A stretch of DNA of 41,156 nucleotides, taken from assembly GCA_003222535.1 (NCBI GenBank), contig QHWJ01000324.1, positions 1 to 41,156 on the forward strand. The letters are read 5' to 3'. The notes beneath the pieces are model-generated. The model was not told the DNA's origin, searched no databases, and saw only the letters and a list, made by a program, of their open reading frames with translations. Source of the DNA: Acidobacteriota bacterium (GTDB lineage: Bacteria > Acidobacteriota > Vicinamibacteria > Vicinamibacterales > CAVVIG01). The translations under genes were made by a program, and so were the position numbers. Below, piece by piece: positions 9,028 to 18,031 of the stretch; position 1 is the stretch's first letter; the number at the start of each line of letters is the position of its first letter.

Positions 9028-10158
9028 ATGCAGGCACCAGGAACAACACTCGCGATCCCGTTCGTGGACCTGAAAGCTCAGTACGAGTCAATCAAGCCCG
9101 AGATTGACGCCGCCATCGCGGCGGTCATTTCGGACACGGCGTTTGTGAGTGGTCCGTTCGTAAAGGCCTTCGAGGACGCGTTTGCGCAGTACTGTGAGGT
9201 TGGGCACTGCGTTGGCGTGGCAAACGGCACAGACGCGTTGTTCATCGCGTTGCGGACGCTTGGTGTCGGACCCGGCGACGAGGTCATTACCGTTGCCAAC
9301 AGTTTCGTCGCCACGTCAGAAGCAATTCGGATGGCCGGTGCGCAGGTCGTGTTCGTGGACATCAACCCCTTGACTCTCAACATCGACGTCGAGCGCATCG
9401 AAGAGAAGATCACTCCGAGAACAAGAGCGATCATCCCCGTCCATCTTTATGGGCAGCCGGCCGATATGGCGCCAATATGTGCCCTGGCGCAGAAGCATGG
9501 CCTTCGCGTGGTGGGCGATGCGGCACAAGCGCACGGGGCCCTCTACCGGGGGCAACCCATCGCGCGGCTCGCGGATATCACCTGCTACAGCTTTTATCCG
9601 GGCAAGAACCTCGGAGCATACGGTGACGCGGGCGCTCTGGTGACCGACAACGCCGAGTGGGCTTCCGCGGCGCGAATGTTTGCCAACCACGGCCGGACGA
9701 AGAAGTACTACCACGATCTCGAAGGGGTCAACAGCCGGCTGGACGGCCTCCAGGCGGCGATTCTCAGTGTGAAGCTGCGGCATCTCGAACAATGGACCGA
9801 GCAACGTCGGCGGAATGCGTGTTTGTACAGGAACGGGATCGAGGGTTGCGGAGTTGGCATTCCAGGTGAGCTCGACGATGTCCGAGCGGTCTATCACCTG
9901 TATGTCGTTCGCGTGCCAAACGCTAGCAGAGAAGCGCTGCAGGAGCTGCTCAAGGCCAACGGCGTCAGCACGGGCATCCATTACCCGATTGCTCTCCCGT
10001 ACTTGAATGCATACCGGCATTTGGGACATGCAGAGATGGATTTTCCCGAGGCTTTTCGCGCATCGGGCGAGATTCTGTCGCTGCCGATGTTCGCGGAATT
10101 GACCGAGGAGCAGGTGCGCTATGTGGCGGAGACGGTCGCGTCGGCCGCCGTCGTATGA
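9028..10158 (+). CDS. DegT/DnrJ/EryC1/StrS-family sugar aminotransferase (WbpE-like)
   Basis: A 376-residue PLP enzyme. IPFVDLKAQY opens the protein as in most family members. NGTDALFIALRTLGVG binds the cofactor phosphate, GDAAQAHGA holds the aspartate that contacts the pyridine ring, and SFYPGKNLGAYGDAGA carries the PLP lysine (Lys193). NSRLDGLQAAIL and TGIHYPIALPY complete the active site. The enzyme puts an amino group on a keto-sugar nucleotide using glutamate. Between the acyltransferase and dehydrogenases it fits step two of a 2,3-diamino uronic acid route. It is probably soluble. The stop overlaps the methyltransferase start (ATGA). Confidence 0.92.
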   Translation: MQAPGTTLAIPFVDLKAQYESIKPEIDAAIAAVISDTAFVSGPFVKAFEDAFAQYCEVGHCVGVANGTDALFIALRTLGVGPGDEVITVANSFVATSEAIRMAGAQVVFVDINPLTLNIDVERIEEKITPRTRAIIPVHLYGQPADMAPICALAQKHGLRVVGDAAQAHGALYRGQPIARLADITCYSFYPGKNLGAYGDAGALVTDNAEWASAARMFANHGRTKKYYHDLEGVNSRLDGLQAAILSVKLRHLEQWTEQRRRNACLYRNGIEGCGVGIPGELDDVRAVYHLYVVRVPNASREALQELLKANGVSTGIHYPIALPYLNAYRHLGHAEMDFPEAFRASGEILSLPMFAELTEEQVRYVAETVASAAVV

Positions 10159-11024
10159 GCTGCCTCAATGACTCCCTCATTGTGAGACGAATGCAGATGG
10201 TCACGACCGAGGGCATGAACAAGAGCTTTCTGGACGAGTACAACTCGCCGGAAGCGGTCCTGAAGTATTCGACCAAAACCGCGGGCCAGGGTGTCAACTA
10301 TCTGATTCAGCACGATTACGCACGCGTATATGACCAGGCCATTGACGGGTGCCGTGCCACGTCAGACCTGCCACTGCGAGTGCTGGAGTTCGGCTGCGGC
10401 GCGGGGATGAACCTTGTTGGGTTGGTTTCGCGGTTGCAGCGCCGAGGTATTCCGCTGGAGCGTGCCTGGGGAGCCGATTTCTCAGTGTCACTCATCGAAA
10501 CAGCCACAAAGGAAGCCAGTACCTTCCTTGCCGCCGGGATCCGCGACAAGGTGAGCTTCCACGTTGCCAGGAACGAAAGCCTCAGTGCGGATCTCGCCGC
10601 GGGAATTGATCGTTCGGCGGAGGATTTGCGCGGAGCGTTTGACCTCATTTTGGGGGTCAACACCTTCCGTTACTGCCATCGGTTGGGAAACGCCGCGGAC
10701 TGTGCTGCAGACATCTATCGCCTGCTGCGGCCAGGTGGGGTAGTGGTGATGATCGACATGAACGATCGCTTTCCGCTGTTTCGAAGCCATCTGAAGGGAA
10801 CAGTCGAGAGCCACGAGGAAGCGTATCTGCCGTCGCTGGAGGAATACGTCGTGCCTTTCGAGGCTGCGGGGTTTGAGATCACGACCAAGGATCACTTCTG
10901 CTGGATTCCTCACTCGGCGGGCCGAGCGCTCACAGGGATCTGCCGTACACTCACGCCTATTCTGAACGCGACGGCGCGCAGTCGCGCGATGCGCTCGCTC
11001 GTGGTGGCCAGAAAGCCAGCTTGA
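10155..11024 (+). CDS. SAM-dependent class I methyltransferase
   Basis: A 289-residue Rossmann-fold methyltransferase. Motif I is RVLEFGCGAGMNLVG near residues 74-88. The acidic motif II region is WGADFSVSLIETA, and DLILGVNTFRY plus YRLLRPGGVVVMIDM match motifs post-I to III. It would methylate a small molecule or sugar in the cytoplasm; the acceptor is not evident. ATG 10155 overlaps the aminotransferase stop, and its own TGA overlaps the next TTG (TTGA), so it sits in a translationally coupled chain. ATG 10200 or 10215 are alternative starts, because the first 20 residues look nonconserved. Confidence 0.85.
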   Translation: MSCLNDSLIVRRMQMVTTEGMNKSFLDEYNSPEAVLKYSTKTAGQGVNYLIQHDYARVYDQAIDGCRATSDLPLRVLEFGCGAGMNLVGLVSRLQRRGIPLERAWGADFSVSLIETATKEASTFLAAGIRDKVSFHVARNESLSADLAAGIDRSAEDLRGAFDLILGVNTFRYCHRLGNAADCAADIYRLLRPGGVVVMIDMNDRFPLFRSHLKGTVESHEEAYLPSLEEYVVPFEAAGFEITTKDHFCWIPHSAGRALTGICRTLTPILNATARSRAMRSLVVARKPA

Positions 11025-12871
11025 GCGTTGTCTCCGTATCGAGCGGCCTCGCGGCGACGCGGGCAGTCGTCATCTCTCGCGAGACACTCGGGATTCGAGA
11101 GGAGCGTCTGGGTCGCATCCTCACGTTCTTTGGTGTGCCGTGGCAGTCGGTGTCGCTGGCCGACGTTGTCGACTCGGGGCTACCGGCGGAACGCGGGGGC
11201 CCCTACGCGGTCTTCGGCTCCGCCGATGTCCTTGCGGCGGCGCTGGCGATGCCGCGCGGGGCCGCTGTCGTCGGCTGGGCCGCGGCGCTGTACGCGTATG
11301 CGTCGCCCGACCGCGAAGCGTCGCGGCGAGCAGTGTCGTCACTCGCCGGCAGTGAATGGATGTGGGCGTTGCCGCCGAACGGATCGGTATCGGTCGAGAT
11401 CACCGATCGCTGCCGCGAGCTAACCGGTCCGATGTCCGGTCTCCAGGTGAGTATCCGGTTGGCGCCGGATGAGGACGTCTTGGTGCCCTCGGAGGCAGCT
11501 CTAAGTCGTCCTTCCGACGACGGGCAGGCCCCCGGTGAGCGATTCACCTCAATAGTGTCCGTGGAGGGACTCCCGGCATTCTTCCGCGTGCTGCATCACG
11601 GCGTGGCGACGTACGTCTGTGCAAGCACTGCAGTCGTCGACATCGACGCGCCTGTGGGTCACAACTACTACGACGTCAAGGCCCACTTCCTGTCGGCGGT
11701 GCCGCTGGTGATGTTCATCACCTGGGCGTTTCGCGACGTCATGTGGCGCCCGCACGAGCTCGGCGCCTGCCTGATCATCGACGACCCACTGCTGAAGAGT
11801 CGATACGGGTTCTGCGATTTCGAGCATCTTCGTGACTTGATGCGGCAGCATCGGTTCACGACCAATATCGCGTTCATCCCTTGGAACTGGCGGCGGACGA
11901 CACGGCGCGCCGGCGAATTCTTCCGCCGCGAGTCGGATCTCTTTTCGGTGTCGGTCCATGGCTGCGATCACGTGGCCGGGGAGTTTGGCGCGACGTCACT
12001 CGATGTGATCCACAGCCGAGCGCGCTTGGCGCAAACGCGTATGCGCAAGCACCGGGCTCGCACAAAGATTCAACACGATCCCGTCATGGTATTCCCGCAG
12101 GGTGTCTTCTCCTCAACCTGTCCTGAGGTCCTGAAGCGGAATGGTTTCGTGGCGGCGGTGAACACCGAGATTTCGCCGGTGGACGGTGGTGGCCCAAAGA
12201 CTCTCGTTCGCGATGTCTGGGATATCGCAATTCTGAGGTACGGCTCTTTCGCCATCTACACGAGACGGTATCAGCACCACGGCGTTGAAAACTTTGCGTT
12301 CGATTTGCTCCTTGGCAAGCCGTGCTTCCTGGTCGCGCACCACGGGCTTCTCCGGGACGGCGGAGCCGGGCTCATCACGCTCATCGACAAGCTGCGGGCG
12401 CTCAACTGCACACTGCAGTGGCGCTCGCCTCGTGAGGTGGTTCGACGCGCGTACCGCAACCGATACGACGGCGGACTCGTTCGGGTGCAGATGTACGGAA
12501 CCGAGATGCTGCTCACAAATTCAGCCGGCCACGTCACCGAGTTCCACGTCCACAAACCCGAGAGCGAGCCATCCTTTGTCGCCGACGTTGCGAAGGACGG
12601 CGGCGACATCAAATGGTGCCACACGTCAGAGAGCCTGAACTTCCGGTGTCTAGTACCGCCGCGAGGCGAAGCACTCGTGAAGATCCGCTACCACGGCAAC
12701 TCTATCGATCAGAGACCATCACGATCCCTGAGATACGAGCTGTCTGTGGCGGCGCGCAGGATCTTCTCTGAACTGAGAGATGAGTACGTTCACAAGCTCT
12801 ATCCCCGGCGGGCCCGACCGGCAGTTGCCCAAAGGTCGAGTCGAATCGATTTTGAGAATTCCGCTAACTAA
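11021..12871 (+). CDS. Polysaccharide-deacetylase-like protein 3
   Basis: A 616-residue protein with a NodB-like core in the middle. CLIIDDPLLKSRYGF supplies the acidic pair (two adjacent aspartates), VSVHGCDHVAGEF gives H-x3-H for the metal, VMVFPQGVFSS resembles the third motif and FLVAHHGLL the late histidine. About 240 residues precede the core (a Rossmann-like N-terminus with many small residues), and about 150 follow with a beta-rich look (MYGTEMLLTNSAGHV). I do not recognise those flanks. No signal peptide is evident. The start TTG 11021 overlaps the methyltransferase stop. It probably modifies the EPS or its precursor; the exact reaction is unknown. Confidence 0.7.
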   Translation: MSVVSVSSGLAATRAVVISRETLGIREERLGRILTFFGVPWQSVSLADVVDSGLPAERGGPYAVFGSADVLAAALAMPRGAAVVGWAAALYAYASPDREASRRAVSSLAGSEWMWALPPNGSVSVEITDRCRELTGPMSGLQVSIRLAPDEDVLVPSEAALSRPSDDGQAPGERFTSIVSVEGLPAFFRVLHHGVATYVCASTAVVDIDAPVGHNYYDVKAHFLSAVPLVMFITWAFRDVMWRPHELGACLIIDDPLLKSRYGFCDFEHLRDLMRQHRFTTNIAFIPWNWRRTTRRAGEFFRRESDLFSVSVHGCDHVAGEFGATSLDVIHSRARLAQTRMRKHRARTKIQHDPVMVFPQGVFSSTCPEVLKRNGFVAAVNTEISPVDGGGPKTLVRDVWDIAILRYGSFAIYTRRYQHHGVENFAFDLLLGKPCFLVAHHGLLRDGGAGLITLIDKLRALNCTLQWRSPREVVRRAYRNRYDGGLVRVQMYGTEMLLTNSAGHVTEFHVHKPESEPSFVADVAKDGGDIKWCHTSESLNFRCLVPPRGEALVKIRYHGNSIDQRPSRSLRYELSVAARRIFSELRDEYVHKLYPRRARPAVAQRSSRIDFENSAN

Positions 12872-12931
12872 CGTGCGGCGGATACATCGCAGGCGGCGAA
12901 TGTATACAAGTGCGGTCCACGTTTGCCCCAC

Positions 12932-13843
12932 ATGATGAACTACGTCTTGATCACTGCGGCGCGAAATGAGGAGACGGTCATTCGATCGACGCTCGAATCT
13001 GTTGCAGCGCAAACGCGCCTGCCGGACCGATGGGTCATCGTCGACGACGGATCTACCGATCATACTTCAGCGATCGTGGAAGAGTATGTGAAGCGTCATC
13101 ATTGGATCGAATTGGTGCGCCGCGCACCGCGCGCGAATCGCAGTTTTGCCGGTAAAGTCCACGCAATCAATGCGGGCCTCGAGCAGCTTGAGGCGCTGGG
13201 CGCGCACTTCGAGCTGCTGGGCAACCTCGACGCCGATGTCTCCTTTGAACGCGATTACATGGAGTTCCTCCTCGAACGGTTCGCGCGCGACGTGCGGCTC
13301 GGAGTAGCCGGCACCCCATTCACCGAGGATGGCGGCTACGACTCGACACGAGACAGTTTCGAGGGGGACAAGTACGTGGCGGGGCCGTGTCAGTTGTTTC
13401 GCTTCGCATGCTTCCGCGACATCGGCGGGTACGTCGCCAACCCTGCTGGTGGCGTCGACTGGATCGCGGTGATGACGGCGCGCATGAAAGGGTGGACCGT
13501 CAGGGCGTTTCCGGAGAAGCGGTTCCACCACCATCGAGCGATGGGAACCGCCGAACGCGGTAGGGTTGCGGCGATGTTCGCCTACGGTCAGAAAGATTAC
13601 TACCTCGGCGGGTCGCCGCTGTGGCAGGTCTTTCGAGCCGCGTATCAGACTACAAAGCGGCCATTTGTTCTTGGCGGTTTGTCGCTGCTCGTGGGTTACG
13701 GGTGGGCAGCAGTCACCCGGGTTCCGCGAGCTGTGCCACCAGACCTGATCCGTTTTCACCGCAGGGAGCAGACAAGAAAGCTCAGCGCGGTGTTTCGCGC
13801 GATGTTGCGGTTTGAAAGAGTCGATGCATTCCGACTTCCCTAA
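12932..13843 (+). CDS. Glycosyltransferase family 2
   Basis: A GT-A enzyme of about 303 residues. VLITAARNEETVIRSTLESV opens the nucleotide-binding domain, WVIVDDGSTDHT contains the first aspartates, and LGNLDADVSFERDYMEF carries the metal-binding D-x-D. GYVANPAGGVDWIAVMTARM is the acceptor-side region, followed by KGWTVRAFPEKRFHHHR. A hydrophobic stretch near FVLGGLSLLVGYGWAAVTRV may attach it to the membrane. ATG 12932 or 12935 are the likely starts; a TTG at 12923 is also in frame. It overlaps the next gene by about 20 bases. Confidence 0.88.
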   Translation: MMNYVLITAARNEETVIRSTLESVAAQTRLPDRWVIVDDGSTDHTSAIVEEYVKRHHWIELVRRAPRANRSFAGKVHAINAGLEQLEALGAHFELLGNLDADVSFERDYMEFLLERFARDVRLGVAGTPFTEDGGYDSTRDSFEGDKYVAGPCQLFRFACFRDIGGYVANPAGGVDWIAVMTARMKGWTVRAFPEKRFHHHRAMGTAERGRVAAMFAYGQKDYYLGGSPLWQVFRAAYQTTKRPFVLGGLSLLVGYGWAAVTRVPRAVPPDLIRFHRREQTRKLSAVFRAMLRFERVDAFRLP

Positions 13844-15140
13844 CAAACTTGAGGGGTTCAGCGTCCCTAACGGTATTGAAGAAAATGTTCTCGCTGTTCT
13901 GAAAAGGTTTGTCGGCTGGCTCGATGAATTCGGTGGGACTTCGTGGGATCATCAGAGCTTCTTCGCGGGGCCGATCGGCAGCAGGGCAAAGTCTCTGTAC
14001 TATCGTCACGAACTGTTGGGAACGGCAGCGGTCGCTCCGATGGTCCTCTGCGAGGCGTTCCTGCCGTCGGCCCGGCGGCTTTTTCACCGTCCGACGCGAT
14101 TCCCCATCGCTGACGCCCACTATGCGATGGGCTTCTGGTACCTATACGGTGCAGTTGGCGATCCGGAGTATCTGGAGAAGGCGGCCGCGTACCTTGATGT
14201 CTTGAAGGACACGCGGTGTCCGGGATTCGAAGAGTACTGTTGGGGCTACCCCTTTGATTGGGTTACGCGGAACGGGACGATTTCCCGGCAGACTCCTCTG
14301 ATTACGACCACGCCTTACGCGTACGAGGCGTTCCTTCTCGGTTATGAGTTGTGCGGTCGCGAGGAGTGGCACCAGGTGCTCGCGTCAACCGCGCGACACG
14401 CCTTCGCCGACATCAAGGAGTTCAAATTGTCGGATGATTCCGCCACCTGCTCCTATACGCCGTTCGACGGTGGTGGTGTCATCAATGCGGCGGCATATCG
14501 CGCATTTCTGCTGACGAGCGCGTCGAAGTTGCTTGCAGAGGGTTCGTACTTGGAAGCGGGACAGCGAAATCTCAATTTCGTTCTCGACGCGCAGAATCCG
14601 AATGGCTCGTGGTATTACGCCGTTGATGGCGTGCGGGATTTCGTCGACCACTTTCACACGTGTTTCGTGATGAAGGCGTTGGCCAAGATCCACAGACTCA
14701 CGGGCCACGAGCGCTGTCTCGGCGCGCTCGCGAAGGGCGTGGAATACTATGTGACACACTTATTCGACGCGGACGGGTTGCCGAAACCGTTCTCGAGAGC
14801 GCCGCGGCTCACGACCTATAAACGGGAGCTTTACGACTGCGCCGAATGTATCAATTTGTGCCTGCTCCTGAAGGACCGCTTTCCGCAGCTGGAACAGACA
14901 CTGGCAACGGTTGTGGGATCTATCATGTCCGGCTGGGTCAAATCGGACGGTTCGTTTCGTTCGCGCCAGCTCCTGGTCGGATGGGACAACGTCCCGATGC
15001 ATCGCTGGGCGCAGTCGCAAATGTTCCGCAGCCTCGCGTTCTTCGTGTCAACCGCGAGGAGTGCGGCGGCCGTTCGTCATAGCGGCTCGCGTGCGTCCGC
15101 GGAGCGGCTCCCGATCGCTCCGGCCGTTCACACGGTGTAA
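13824..15140 (+). CDS. Uncharacterised protein, probable alpha/alpha-toroid fold
   Basis: A 438-residue protein I cannot name. It is mostly helical, with repeated small-hydrophobic helices and aromatic patches: AHYAMGFWYLYGAVGDPEY, TTTPYAYEAFLLGYELC, NFVLDAQNPNGSWYYAVDG, DHFHTCFVMKALAKIHRLTG. Such spacing is typical of the alpha/alpha barrels of six-hairpin glycosidases, uronyl hydrolases and prenyltransferase-like proteins. The conserved D-H-F-H-T and NGSWYYA segments suggest a ligand pocket. There is no signal peptide, so if it is a glycan enzyme it acts inside the cell or on a lipid-linked precursor. ATG 13824 lies inside the end of the GT2 gene, and the asparagine synthase follows after 12 bases. 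A role with sugar uronates is a guess from fold and context only. Confidence 0.6.
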   Translation: MHSDFPNKLEGFSVPNGIEENVLAVLKRFVGWLDEFGGTSWDHQSFFAGPIGSRAKSLYYRHELLGTAAVAPMVLCEAFLPSARRLFHRPTRFPIADAHYAMGFWYLYGAVGDPEYLEKAAAYLDVLKDTRCPGFEEYCWGYPFDWVTRNGTISRQTPLITTTPYAYEAFLLGYELCGREEWHQVLASTARHAFADIKEFKLSDDSATCSYTPFDGGGVINAAAYRAFLLTSASKLLAEGSYLEAGQRNLNFVLDAQNPNGSWYYAVDGVRDFVDHFHTCFVMKALAKIHRLTGHERCLGALAKGVEYYVTHLFDADGLPKPFSRAPRLTTYKRELYDCAECINLCLLLKDRFPQLEQTLATVVGSIMSGWVKSDGSFRSRQLLVGWDNVPMHRWAQSQMFRSLAFFVSTARSAAAVRHSGSRASAERLPIAPAVHTV

Positions 15141-15152
15141 ATCGGAATCGAC

Positions 15153-17048
15153 ATGTGCGGCATCGCCGGCCAATTCAATTTTGAACGTCTCGAACCGGTC
15201 GAGCCAGACATTATTCGTCGAATGGCTCGCTCGATTGCTCATCGCGGGCCGGACGATGAGGGCTATTTCTTGCGCGGTCCGCTCGGGTTAGGTTTTCGAC
15301 GGCTGTCCATCATCGATCTCGCTGGCGGCCATCAACCCATGTCCGACCGAGAGCAGACGGTGTGCGTGATCTTCAACGGCGAGATTTACAACTTCAAGGA
15401 GTTACGCGCCGAGCTCGAGCAGCACGGCCACGCGTTTCGCACCCGCTGCGACACCGAGGTGATCGTTCATGGGTACAAACAATGGGGCCCGGCTGTTTTT
15501 GGCAGACTGAACGGGATGTTCGGTCTCGCGAGTTGGGATGTCGAAAGGAGACGCCTCGTCGTCGCTCGGGACGCAATGGGCATCAAGCTCGTGTACTACA
15601 AAATAGCGGCGGGACGGCTGACGTTTGGGTCAGAAATCCGTGCGCTGTTGGCCGCCGAGCCCACTTTGCCCGACGTCGATCCTACGGCTCTGAACTTGTT
15701 CCTGAAATTTCGCTACACACCGTCGCCCCTCACGATTTTCAGGGGCATTCGAAAGCTTGCTCCGGGAACGATGCTGGTCGTCGAACACGGAAAGTGCACC
15801 GAGGCACGGTGGTACGATTACACGCCAGTCCCGTTTCCCAAGAGCAAGAGCGAGGAAGAAGCGACGAACGAGCTGCTGGACCTTTACAAAGGTGCGGTCA
15901 AGCGGCATCTGCTGAGCGACGTTCCTGTGGGCATCCTTCTCAGCGGGGGGCTCGATTCCGGGCTGCTGCTCGCGCTCATGCAGGAACATGGACGCCAGTG
16001 GCCTGCTTACACAGTCGGCTACGGCAAGACCTTCGAGGACGACGAACTGGCCGACGCCGCCGAATCGGCGGCCCTGTTGGGTGCCCGTCATGTGCCAGTG
16101 CAGCTCGATCGCAGCGAATTCGAACGGTCGTTACCGAGCATCGTCAGCAGCCTCGAGGAGCCGATCGCCTCATCGTCGATCGTGCCGATGTACTTCGTGT
16201 GTCGACGAGCACGCGAAGACGTCAAGGTGGTCCTCGTCGGCCAGGGACCCGATGAGCTGTTCTGCGGCTACAAGCGCCACCTCGGTATCCATTACGGCGA
16301 CGCGTGGCGAATGCTCCCGCACCCGGTCCGTCAGGCGATCGGGTCTGCCGTCAAGCGGCTGCCGCGCAATGAAACCGCGAAACGAGGCATTTACGCGCTC
16401 GGGATCCAAGATCCGCTCGCACGATTCGAGCATGTCTTCTCGCTCGCGCCGGCCGAACGGATAGCCGGGTTGTTTCGCAGCGGGCCGCCAGCAAATGCCC
16501 TCGGTCACGTGGAATCGTGGACAGCACTTCTGCGGGAAACCGAGTATCTGGACGAACTCGGCTGCTTCCAGCACCTCGAAATCCGATCCTCGCTGCCGGA
16601 CGAACTGCTGATGTTCGCTGACAAGCTCTCGATGGCGCATGGCCTGGAAGTGCGCGTGCCGTATTTGGATAGGACTGTCGTGGAGTTCGCCGAACGTCTG
16701 AACGTGAGCATGAAAATCCGCGGCCGACGTGGTAAATGGCTGCACAGGGAAGTGTGCAAGCGCTTCTTGCCAGCCGCTCTTCTCAAACGTCAGAAGCGGG
16801 GATTCGCCGTGAATGTCGTCGATCAGTGGTTCCAATCATCCACGAATAGCACCTTGTCGGAGCTACTCCTCGATCGAACGTCCATCATGTTCGAGTTGCT
16901 CGACCCAGAGCCGGTACGACTGTTGCTCGAGGATCATCGAGCCGGCAAGGACGACAACCACAAGCTGCTCTTCAGTCTCTCGATGTTTGAGCAATGGTTG
17001 CGCGGTATTTACTCCGCCCCGGACGTCAGCGCTGCCGTAAATCAATAG
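15153..17048 (+). CDS. Glutamine-hydrolysing asparagine synthase family, EPS-associated amidotransferase
   Basis: A 631-residue two-domain amidotransferase. MCGIAGQF places the glutaminase nucleophile Cys2 right after the start, and SIAHRGPDDEG, FNGEIYNFKEL and TRCDTEVIVHGY complete the class II glutamine site. The synthetase domain has the pyrophosphate loop ILLSGGLDSGLLLAL, and LADKLSMAHGLEVRVPYLD-like residues appear near 520 (FADKLSMAHGLEVRVPYLD). Ammonia from glutamine is passed to an adenylated carboxylate. Exosortase-linked EPS clusters commonly contain such genes, where amidation of uronic acids is suspected. The length matches typical AsnB-like EPS proteins (about 630). A second, cysteine-less relative lies at 19379. 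Confidence 0.92.
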   Translation: MCGIAGQFNFERLEPVEPDIIRRMARSIAHRGPDDEGYFLRGPLGLGFRRLSIIDLAGGHQPMSDREQTVCVIFNGEIYNFKELRAELEQHGHAFRTRCDTEVIVHGYKQWGPAVFGRLNGMFGLASWDVERRRLVVARDAMGIKLVYYKIAAGRLTFGSEIRALLAAEPTLPDVDPTALNLFLKFRYTPSPLTIFRGIRKLAPGTMLVVEHGKCTEARWYDYTPVPFPKSKSEEEATNELLDLYKGAVKRHLLSDVPVGILLSGGLDSGLLLALMQEHGRQWPAYTVGYGKTFEDDELADAAESAALLGARHVPVQLDRSEFERSLPSIVSSLEEPIASSSIVPMYFVCRRAREDVKVVLVGQGPDELFCGYKRHLGIHYGDAWRMLPHPVRQAIGSAVKRLPRNETAKRGIYALGIQDPLARFEHVFSLAPAERIAGLFRSGPPANALGHVESWTALLRETEYLDELGCFQHLEIRSSLPDELLMFADKLSMAHGLEVRVPYLDRTVVEFAERLNVSMKIRGRRGKWLHREVCKRFLPAALLKRQKRGFAVNVVDQWFQSSTNSTLSELLLDRTSIMFELLDPEPVRLLLEDHRAGKDDNHKLLFSLSMFEQWLRGIYSAPDVSAAVNQ

Positions 17049-17050
17049 CC

Positions 17051-18031
17051 ATGAGGAGTGAACCATCGACACAAATGTCTATCACCTATGTGGAGCGATT
17101 TGACAACGGTCACTGGATCAAAGTCCCATCAGTTGATATCGACGGCATAACCACCGTAGTCACGGGGAGCTGGCTCAAGCGCGCCGCCATAGACGCCGAG
17201 GAGTGCGGTGAAACGGAACTACCGGAACCGCAGACCTACATAGACAGACTTCAAAAGTATCGAGCTCACGGTTTAGTTGCAGACATGTTCACCTTCGCGC
17301 AGAAACTTCCCTGCACGGATAGAAAATATTCCTACCCGATGGAACGCGAGGGCGTCGCGGCGATTCGAATGACCACTTTCTCAAAGTGGTGGGATCGACT
17401 TCCGCAAGTGAGCCGCAAGAATGTTCGACGCGCGGCGAAGCGTGGTGTCGAAATCTGCGTCAAGAGCGTGGACGACGACCTTGTTCGCGGAATTGTCGAC
17501 ATCAACAACGAAACGCCGATCCGGCAGGGTAAGCAGTTCACGCATTACGGCGAACGCTTTGACCGAGTGAAGACAGACTTTCTCGCCTTCAGCCATAGAA
17601 GTGACGTCATCTGTGCGTATGTAGGCAGGGAGTTGGTCGGCTTGACGAAGATTATTTATTGCGGCGAAGTGGCAGCGATCATGAAGCTTCAAACGAAAGT
17701 GAGCCAAGCAGACAGGCGACCTGCGAACGCTCTCATTGCAGGAGCCATCGAGCATTGTTCCGAAAAGCGTGTTTCGTTTGTGACGTATGGCCTTTATCGT
17801 TACGGAAACCAAAGCTGGACGTCCTTGATGGAGTTCAAAGCGAGACATGGCTTCGAGGAGATCGTCGTGCCGCGGTATTTCGTGCCCTTGTCGGTCAAAG
17901 GCATCGTCACGTCTCGTCTGAAGCTGCACAGGGGTATCGTTGGCATTCTGCCCTCTGGAGTGGTGCAGGTTGGTCGAACTCTCAGGTCTCGCTGGACGTC
18001 GGGTCTTTTAGCCGGTGTAGCTCAACGCTAG
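17051..18031 (+). CDS. FemAB/GNAT-like transferase overlapping a tRNA-like sequence
   Basis: About 326 residues. LPQVSRKNVRRAAKRGVEI is the basic helix characteristic of FemAB-like/GNAT EPS transferases. AYVGRELVGLTKIIYCGEVA and ANALIAGAIEHCSEKRVSFV look like the GNAT beta-strands and cofactor helix, and SLMEFKARHGFEEI like the final motif. It may add an acyl or aminoacyl group to a sugar. Base composition looks a little less GC-rich than its neighbours, hinting at separate origin. ATG 17051 or 17075 can start it. Its last seven codons (18011-18031) are the first 21 bases of a tRNA-Thr-like sequence, so the present C-terminus may have been created when that sequence was inserted or recombined. 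Confidence 0.7.
   Translation: MRSEPSTQMSITYVERFDNGHWIKVPSVDIDGITTVVTGSWLKRAAIDAEECGETELPEPQTYIDRLQKYRAHGLVADMFTFAQKLPCTDRKYSYPMEREGVAAIRMTTFSKWWDRLPQVSRKNVRRAAKRGVEICVKSVDDDLVRGIVDINNETPIRQGKQFTHYGERFDRVKTDFLAFSHRSDVICAYVGRELVGLTKIIYCGEVAAIMKLQTKVSQADRRPANALIAGAIEHCSEKRVSFVTYGLYRYGNQSWTSLMEFKARHGFEEIVVPRYFVPLSVKGIVTSRLKLHRGIVGILPSGVVQVGRTLRSRWTSGLLAGVAQR

Noticed and set aside
12876-12891. Sigma-54 site before the GT2 gene
   Set aside because: GG-N10-GC spacing is right, but the -12 part is ATCGCA and the -24 part is CGGCG, no better than chance in GC-rich DNA.
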